Below are positions 7,004 to 11,750 of a DNA stretch of 11,750 bases, in pieces (within the stretch, counting starts at the first letter, position 1; every line of letters begins with the position of its first letter). The notes under the pieces are model-generated. The model had not been told where the DNA came from and made no database searches. It was given only the letters and a program-made list of their open reading frames with translations. A program made the position numbers and the translations under genes. This stretch comes from an uncultured Anaerolineae bacterium (GTDB taxonomy: Bacteria > Chloroflexota > Anaerolineae > Anaerolineales > UBA4823), in the NCBI GenBank assembly GCA_937129505.1, contig CAKZNJ010000303.1:1-11750 (forward strand). Direction: 5' to 3'.

Positions 7004-7041
7004 GGCAAGAGGATTACCCTAACGGGGGTAATCCTCTTGCC
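7004..7041. terminator. Perfect 16-bp hairpin, probable bidirectional terminator
   Basis: GGCAAGAGGATTACCC (7004-7019) and its exact complement (7026-7041) flank a 6-nt loop. The element lies in the 120-bp gap between convergent crtB and the sugar-binding protein gene. Neither side has a clear T-tract, so it is not a textbook intrinsic terminator; it may instead protect the 3' ends of both messages. Confidence 0.65.
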
Positions 7042-7065
7042 AAATTAAGGGGTGGGGGGTGCTTC

Positions 7066-7992
7066 CTAATTGACGTTGTCTTTGGTTAAGAGTTTGCCGG
7101 GGATTTTATACCATTGCTCCGTGGGTTTCTGCCCATTGAAATAGGCTTCGATTAATTCCACCAGTTTGGCTGCCATGCCATCAAAATCTTGGGCAACAGA
7201 GGCATAGAAAGAGCCTCCCTTGGCAATTTCCGCTTTGGCAAAATCGGTGCCATCAATGCCGACAACAAAGATTTCCGTGCGACCCGCCGCTTCGATCGCC
7301 TGCAGTGCTCCCAGGGCAGGTTCATCCCAGCCAGCCCAGATGCCCGCGATCGTACCCGCCTCGTAGCGAGTAAGCAGGTCTTCGGTAATCTTGCGCGCAT
7401 TATCCACCGGCCCGGGCACTTCGATGTGCTTTTTCTCAATAATCTTGATCTCGGCGTTGCCGGAGAAAGTCGCTTCGGCAGAAGCAGCGCGCTCGCGAAC
7501 TCCGGGATGTGGATCATGAGTGAACATGATTACGTTGCCCTTGCCACCAATGGCTTGGAGCAATGCCTCAGCGCTGACCTTGCCGAGATCGGTGTTATCG
7601 GAAGTAACATTGAGCAGTACCCCTGGGGCAACACCGGCATCCAATCCAAACACCGGGATGCCCGCCTTTTCAGCAGCTTCAAGTCCTTTGGTCATTTGGG
7701 CTGGATCTCCCATGCCCAGTACGATAGCATCCACCTTCTGAGTCACGGCATCCTCAATGCGACTGACCAGCAGGTTGAAATCGCCGGCGGTGTCGGTTAC
7801 GGTGACCTGCCAACCTTTAGCTTCCGCCAGTTCCTTGAAGCGGTCAATAACATATTTGGTTGTTTCGTTTGCCATGTAGGGGGTCACCACGGCAATCGTT
7901 TTTGTTGCCGGGGCGGCGCCGCCGCAAGCAGTCGTCCCCAGCAGGCTGAGCAAAAGGATAACAAGGGTCAACAGGAATGATGCGCGTTTCAT
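7066..7992 (-). CDS. RbsB-like sugar ABC transporter substrate-binding lipoprotein
   Basis: This is an extracytoplasmic sugar-binding protein of the ribose/galactose (periplasmic binding protein 4) type. Its 308 residues begin with a lipoprotein-like signal: KR, a hydrophobic run (6-19) and TTAC with Cys23 as likely lipidated residue, although the lipobox -3 position is Thr rather than the usual Leu. Two alpha/beta lobes follow: TIAVVTPYM at 32, VDAIVLGMGDP at 87, GIPVFGLDAG at 111, GNVIMFTHDPHPGVRERA at 152, GIWAGWDEP at 217 and FVVGIDGTD at 242. Probable ligand contacts are D118, R166/R168, D223, D247 and Q268; the Arg that usually follows the first Asp in RbsB is Ala119, so the ligand may not be ribose. 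A Shine-Dalgarno AAAGGAG precedes ATG. It is the last gene of the operon, 28 bp after the kinase. Confidence 0.92.
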   Translation of the reverse strand: MKRASFLLTLVILLLSLLGTTACGGAAPATKTIAVVTPYMANETTKYVIDRFKELAEAKGWQVTVTDTAGDFNLLVSRIEDAVTQKVDAIVLGMGDPAQMTKGLEAAEKAGIPVFGLDAGVAPGVLLNVTSDNTDLGKVSAEALLQAIGGKGNVIMFTHDPHPGVRERAASAEATFSGNAEIKIIEKKHIEVPGPVDNARKITEDLLTRYEAGTIAGIWAGWDEPALGALQAIEAAGRTEIFVVGIDGTDFAKAEIAKGGSFYASVAQDFDGMAAKLVELIEAYFNGQKPTEQWYKIPGKLLTKDNVN

Positions 7993-8020
7993 AACAAACT
8001 CCTTTCCAAGTAGAAAATGA

Positions 8021-9592
8021 TTAGAGGGTTCTCAGTCGAGTTTCCTCCTTGTCAACCGCTTCGTGAGCATGGCTCGTCGCCAAGCGCTCAAAACTAGGCT
8101 TGAGGGTTGGATACAGGTCGCGAAAGACTTCGTATAAGCGTCCATACCTTTCGACCGCCTCGGTTTGAGGTTCGCAAATCTGCTCCGCAGGAAAATAAGC
8201 CGGGGGATCATAGTCGCTATACCAGCCCAGCGCCCTAGCGGCGATGAGCGCAGCGCCGCGCACAGCCACATCCCCCGGATTGGCGAGCAACTCAACGCGG
8301 CGATTGAACACATCGGCAATAATCTGAGTCCACAAGCGCGATCGTGCGCCGCCTCCCGCCACGCGGATTCCTCGGTCGCTTTGCTGTTGGGCGCTTTCAG
8401 GCAGGGTGTGATAGATGGTTTTCATCCCAAAAGCGACTCCTTCTAGAACCGCTCGGTAAAGATGAAAGCGCAAGGTGGAGCGACTTAATCCAAAGAACAC
8501 CCCTCGAGCGTGCGGGTCGCGAAACGGCGCTCTTTCCCCAGCGAGATAAGGCAGGTAAAGCACACCCTCACACCCCGGCGGGACTTGTTCCGCCAAACTT
8601 GTTATTTGCTGATAGGCGTCGAGTCCGGTTTGTTTAGCCCCTAACACTTCAAGGTCGCCAAACTGCTCCCTGAGCCACTCCAAATTGCCGGCTGCGGTCA
8701 GCATTGGCCCGATTAAGATCAATTTTTCGGCGTTCACATGGCGCAAGTTGAACACACCGCTCGTTGGGTCGACAGGGTCGAACATAGTCGTGGTTGCCAG
8801 CCAGCCAGATGTTCCGAGGTAAATGTAAAGGCGTCCCGCTTCTCCTGCTCCAGCGCCGAGCGTTGTCGTGGCGGCATCGCCTGCGCCGTGATAAATCGGT
8901 ATCCCCTGTGGCAGATTGGTGAGCTTCGCCAGCGCTTCATCGAGCCGCCCGACCGGCTGATCTGCGGCCGTCAAAGTGGGCAGCCAGTCTTTGCGTAACT
9001 CCAAGGCGTCGAGAAAGTCGTATGCCCAAGCGTTGGAATTCAAGTCAAGCAAGCCGGTCGTGGAAGCGGTCGTCCAGTCCGTCACCTGCGCGCCGCAAAG
9101 CCGCCAAGTCACATAATCATGGGCGCCCATGAACAGAACCTGAGCTTTCTCGTAAACTTCACGCCAATGGTTCTTTACCCACAACAGTTTCGCCAGCAGA
9201 CTGGCGGCGTCCTGCAAATTGCCGGTCACCTGACGGAGGCGCATTTCACCGAGCCTGTTTTGAACGACAGCTATCTCGGCTGCAGCGCGAGTATCCGAGT
9301 ATAAGATTGCCGGCGCCAAATGCCCTTGTGCATCGCAAAGGATGACATCCTGCATTTGGCCGCTCATCACGATGGCTTGCGGCGGGTATTCGGGCTGGCG
9401 CTGAGTTAATTCAGTAAGGCAGCTCAGAGTAGCATGCCACCAATCCTGCGGATCCTGCTCGACAAACCCCGGCTGATGTCGCGTGAGATATCCATGGTAG
9501 GTGCTGTCTAAGACATCCCCATGGCGAAGCACCAGAGAAGCCTTTACACCCGAAGTGCCAATATCGAATGCCAGGATACAATCTTTTTCCAT
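8021..9592 (-). CDS. FGGY-family carbohydrate kinase (xylulokinase-like)
   Basis: This enzyme should phosphorylate the imported sugar or polyol with ATP in the cytoplasm. The 523 residues show the FGGY fold: N-terminal ATPase motif FDIGTSGVK (9-17), SGQMQDVILCD (77-87), GAGDAATTTLGAG (236-248) with probable catalytic base D239, YLGTSGW (258-264), LPYLAGERAPFRDPHARGVF (347-366) and the adenosine-loop AGGGARSRLW (412-421). It most resembles xylulokinase. In XylB, however, the substrate loop is SGQMHG with a His contacting sugar, and here it reads SGQMQD, so xylulose is not assured. AGGAG at 9604-9600 is 7 nt from ATG and lies across the end of the preceding TrpA-like gene, whose stop is 3 nt away, so translation is probably coupled. 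Confidence 0.9.
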   Translation of the reverse strand: MEKDCILAFDIGTSGVKASLVLRHGDVLDSTYHGYLTRHQPGFVEQDPQDWWHATLSCLTELTQRQPEYPPQAIVMSGQMQDVILCDAQGHLAPAILYSDTRAAAEIAVVQNRLGEMRLRQVTGNLQDAASLLAKLLWVKNHWREVYEKAQVLFMGAHDYVTWRLCGAQVTDWTTASTTGLLDLNSNAWAYDFLDALELRKDWLPTLTAADQPVGRLDEALAKLTNLPQGIPIYHGAGDAATTTLGAGAGEAGRLYIYLGTSGWLATTTMFDPVDPTSGVFNLRHVNAEKLILIGPMLTAAGNLEWLREQFGDLEVLGAKQTGLDAYQQITSLAEQVPPGCEGVLYLPYLAGERAPFRDPHARGVFFGLSRSTLRFHLYRAVLEGVAFGMKTIYHTLPESAQQQSDRGIRVAGGGARSRLWTQIIADVFNRRVELLANPGDVAVRGAALIAARALGWYSDYDPPAYFPAEQICEPQTEAVERYGRLYEVFRDLYPTLKPSFERLATSHAHEAVDKEETRLRTL

Positions 9593-9595
9593 ACG

Positions 9596-10396
9596 CTAAC
9601 TCCTGATGACAGTAGCCGATGCTAACTGTGAGACGAGCTGATAAACCGCCTGACTGCCCTGAGAAGCCGCTTTGACCAGCGCCGTCCCGATCACTACCCC
9701 GTCTGCTCCCATCGCCAACAGCCTGCCCACGTCTTCAACATGCTGGACACCGAACCCGACCACGAGCGGTTGGCCGAAAGGACGGGCGAACTGTCTCACT
9801 CTAGCAAGATGCTCTTCCAATTCCTTGCCGAAAGAGGCGCGCTCCCCTGTTTTGCCTTCATAGCTCTGAATATAGAGAAAACCTTGGGAATAGTTTACGA
9901 TGCTCTTGATCGTGGCAATATCGGCGTTGGCTCTTATAAAGCCGATGGGTTGAATGTGCCGGGCTTGGGCGAGCAGGGCAAACTTGATCCACTCAACCAT
10001 CGATGCCCCGGCAAGCAAAACGGCTGGGAGGTTGAGAGAGTTACACTGCTCGAACAACCATTGTGTTCCAATCTCAAGCAAGGTTTGAGGATAGAGCATC
10101 GGCAAACCGACAATTTCGGCAGCCTGCACAGCCTCAGCGCCGATCTCTAACGCCTGATCGGGGGTTATTCTCTGTTGGCCAATGGTTTGTAACGCAGCGC
10201 GGATTACCGAACCATCTAAGTAAGGATTTTTGACCGGCAGGCCAATTTCCAAAATATCCAACCCTGCCGAAGCTGCAGCCGCAACAATTTCGAGATATCG
10301 TTTAGGGTCAGGGAAGGCAGCGGGTAAATAGCCAACCAGCACCACCCGGCCATCTTGCTGGGCATTCTGGAAGACTGTTGCGATGTCTCTGGTCAT
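9596..10396 (-). CDS. TrpA-like (tryptophan synthase alpha family) barrel enzyme, probable lyase/aldolase
   Basis: Its 266 residues, about the length of TrpA, form a predicted (beta/alpha)8 barrel. Alignment by eye with TrpA: GYLPAAFPDPKRYLE (22-36) for the AGDP strand; LEIGLPVKNPYLDGSVI (49-65), keeping Glu50 and Asp61 (E. coli E49 and D60); SYEGKTGER (178-186), keeping Thr183 of the GVTG loop; and GFGV (214-217) with GADGVVIGTALVK (230-242), the phosphate-binding end. It thus has the acid/base pair and phosphate site for retro-aldol cleavage of a phosphorylated substrate. There is no trpB or other trp gene; it lies between sugar permease and sugar kinase, overlapping the permease stop by ATGA. 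A role in cutting the phosphorylated sugar is inference; a true tryptophan synthase alpha subunit is less likely. Confidence 0.85.
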   Translation of the reverse strand: MTRDIATVFQNAQQDGRVVLVGYLPAAFPDPKRYLEIVAAAASAGLDILEIGLPVKNPYLDGSVIRAALQTIGQQRITPDQALEIGAEAVQAAEIVGLPMLYPQTLLEIGTQWLFEQCNSLNLPAVLLAGASMVEWIKFALLAQARHIQPIGFIRANADIATIKSIVNYSQGFLYIQSYEGKTGERASFGKELEEHLARVRQFARPFGQPLVVGFGVQHVEDVGRLLAMGADGVVIGTALVKAASQGSQAVYQLVSQLASATVIRS

Positions 10397-11382
10397 CCCT
10401 CCTGCCCTCGTTGAGCCAATGCCGAGGAGAGAACGGCAAGGACAATAATGACGCCGGTGAGAATGGATTGGATGTAGGAATTAACGCCGAGGATGTTTAA
10501 GCCGTTACCCAAGACGCCCATGATCAGAACCCCCAGCAAGGTGCCCAATACATGGGGTTCGCCTTCGCGAAAGCTGGTCGCGCCGAGAAAAACCGCTGCG
10601 GCTGCGTTGAGCATAAACGGATTGCCCGCTTGAGGATGGGCAGAAAAGAGACGGCTGGTCAGCACAATGCCCGCAATACTCGCTCCCAGGCCGGAGAACA
10701 CAAAGGAAATCATCCTCAGGCGACGCACATCAATGCCCGCTAAGTAAGAGGCTTGTCTATTACCCCCAATTGCATATAAGCGACGCCCAAGGGTAGTATG
10801 CTCAAGGATGAGCCAAGCGAAGAAAACCACCAGAACCATGATCACCACCGGCACCGGGATCGGACCGATCGAGGCTTGTCCCAGAAAACGAAAGCCTTCT
10901 GGCAAGCCAGAGAAAATGGTCGCCCCATCGGTATAAAGCAGGGCTGCACCGCCAAAAGCGGTCATGGTTGCCAGCGTTGCCACAAAAGCAGAAATGCCTC
11001 CATACGCAATAAGGATGCCGTTGAGCAGCCCTCCCAAAGCTCCAACCAGCAAGGCAACCAACAGGCTAGGGAGGATGCCAAAGCCGCGCACCATCAGGTC
11101 AGCGGCGACAACCCCGCATAAACTCGCTAGCGTCCCTACCGAGAGGTCGAAGTCGCCAGTTACCATCACCAAGGTCACCATCGAGGAAATAATCGCCAAG
11201 ATGGAGACTTGCTCAACAATGTTTCTCACATTGCGCCACGATGGAAACACCTCGGGTCTTAAGATTGAGAAGACGATCAACAGCAAGATCAAACCGATGA
11301 GGGTGCCCCATTTTCGCAACCAGATACGCATGTCCTTTGTCGGGCTGGGTCTCGAGGATGCTTTCACGGAGGTAGAGCTCAT
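10393..11382 (-). CDS. RbsC-like sugar ABC transporter permease
   Basis: This integral membrane subunit forms the sugar channel. ATG at 11382 (329 residues) is preferred over an in-frame ATG at 11400 because it overlaps the ATPase stop as ATGA and GAGAGGA lies just upstream, giving a normal family length. About eight to ten hydrophobic segments can be seen, roughly at 25-41, 59-75, 82-98, 104-126, 132-150, 177-194, 224-243, 277-300 and 302-323. RbsC-type markers are VTGDFDLSVGTLASLCG (74-90) and the cytoplasmic coupling loop GRRLYAIGGNRQASYLAGID (199-218) that meets the ATPase. Its stop again overlaps the following TrpA-like start (ATGA). A family match is clear; the transported sugar is not defined. 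Confidence 0.93.
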   Translation of the reverse strand: MSSTSVKASSRPSPTKDMRIWLRKWGTLIGLILLLIVFSILRPEVFPSWRNVRNIVEQVSILAIISSMVTLVMVTGDFDLSVGTLASLCGVVAADLMVRGFGILPSLLVALLVGALGGLLNGILIAYGGISAFVATLATMTAFGGAALLYTDGATIFSGLPEGFRFLGQASIGPIPVPVVIMVLVVFFAWLILEHTTLGRRLYAIGGNRQASYLAGIDVRRLRMISFVFSGLGASIAGIVLTSRLFSAHPQAGNPFMLNAAAAVFLGATSFREGEPHVLGTLLGVLIMGVLGNGLNILGVNSYIQSILTGVIIVLAVLSSALAQRGQEG

Positions 11383-11750
11383 TTTTCCTCTCCATAACAA
11401 TATCGCAATACGGTCTCTTGGTCTAAACCTCGATTTGGCAATTCAGCCATCCTCCTTCCTTCGCGCAGAACGAGGATGCTATCCGCCAGACTGAGCAATT
11501 CATGTAATTCGGAGGTGACGAGAATCACACCTGCTCCCTGATCGGCTTGTTCGCGTATTAGACGGTGAATTTCAAAGCGTGCACCGACATCCACCCCCGT
11601 TGTGGGTTCATCCATCAAAAGCACCTTTGCTTTTTGAATCAACCAGCGGGCAAAGATGACCTTTTGTTGATTGCCCCCCGACAGCTCAGACACCTTTTGC
11701 TCTATGTCGCGCGCCTTCAGTTTCACCGAAGCAGTCGAGTGTTGCGTAAT
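11379..11750 (-). CDS. RbsA-like sugar ABC transporter ATP-binding protein, C-terminal part
   Basis: The frame is open to the window edge, so only the last 123 residues are seen; an apparent GTG start at 11726 is internal. They hold the end of the second nucleotide-binding domain of a tandem RbsA/MglA-type ATPase: signature ELSGGNQQK (visible 22-30), Walker B VLLMDEP (43-49), D-loop TTGVD (50-54) and VILVTSELHELLSLAD. The position after Walker B that normally carries the switch His is Ser, as is common in the second domain of this subfamily. The protein should power import through the RbsC-like permease, whose start codon overlaps this stop. The operon promoter lies outside the window. Confidence 0.93.
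   Translation of the reverse strand: MTQHSTASVKLKARDIEQKVSELSGGNQQKVIFARWLIQKAKVLLMDEPTTGVDVGARFEIHRLIREQADQGAGVILVTSELHELLSLADSILVLREGRRMAELPNRGLDQETVLRYCYGEEK

Noticed and set aside
7189..7980. Open frame of 263 codons on the plus strand opposite the sugar-binding protein gene
   Set aside because: It lies wholly antisense to a clear family member, shows no recognisable domain and has no good ribosome site; it is a by-product of codon bias.
9596..10396. Plain annotation as tryptophan synthase alpha subunit
   Set aside because: No trpB or other trp gene is near, and the gene is translationally coupled to sugar transport genes; kept as TrpA-like.
1..11750. CRISPR arrays, tRNA or rRNA genes, insertion sequences
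   Set aside because: No regularly spaced repeats, no tRNA-like cloverleaf noticed and no transposase or terminal repeats; nearly all sequence is covered by confident genes.

Overview
The window reads as bacterial chromosome of moderate GC, densely packed with genes. The organism is most likely a member of the Chloroflexota (Anaerolineae-like). That placement is an inference from the style of the proteins (an SDH-type ClpP-fold protease, a MerR/B12 regulator beside carotenoid genes, an Ala/Gly-rich lipoprotein binding protein) and was not tested by any search.

Layout. (1) 1-1328, plus strand: the 3' part of an SDH-family serine protease, followed 20 bp later by a single-pass coiled-coil membrane protein of unknown function. 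(2) 1299-5706, minus strand: crtI (phytoene desaturase), then a CarH/LitR-type MerR + B12-binding regulator overlapping crtI by ATGA, then after 131 bp a class I CPD photolyase whose 3' end overlaps the upstream plus-strand gene by 30 bp. (3) 5932-6945, plus strand: crtB (phytoene synthase), divergent from crtI. (4) 7004-7041: a perfect 16-bp hairpin between convergent transcription units. (5) 11750-7066, minus strand: a sugar operon running RbsA-like ATPase (partial), RbsC-like permease, a TrpA-like (beta/alpha)8-barrel enzyme, an FGGY sugar kinase and an RbsB-like lipoprotein binding protein.

The first cluster looks like a light-response module. CrtB and CrtI make and desaturate phytoene, photolyase repairs UV lesions, and the B12-binding regulator is of the family that represses such genes in the dark and releases them when light breaks the Co-C bond of adenosylcobalamin. 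The 240-bp crtI/crtB divergent region carries two strong face-to-face promoters, each with TTGACA and a 16-bp spacer. Exactly between their -35 boxes lie three tandem 10-11-bp repeats, a strong candidate for the regulator's operator. The crtI transcript would begin with one arm of a 14-bp inverted repeat, so its leader may be structured.

The second cluster appears to import and phosphorylate a sugar or polyol. A TrpA paralogue that keeps the catalytic acids of indole-glycerol-phosphate lyase, but has no trpB beside it, sits between permease and kinase. The simplest reading is a retro-aldol enzyme acting on the phosphorylated substrate. This is the most likely place in the window for an undescribed pathway.
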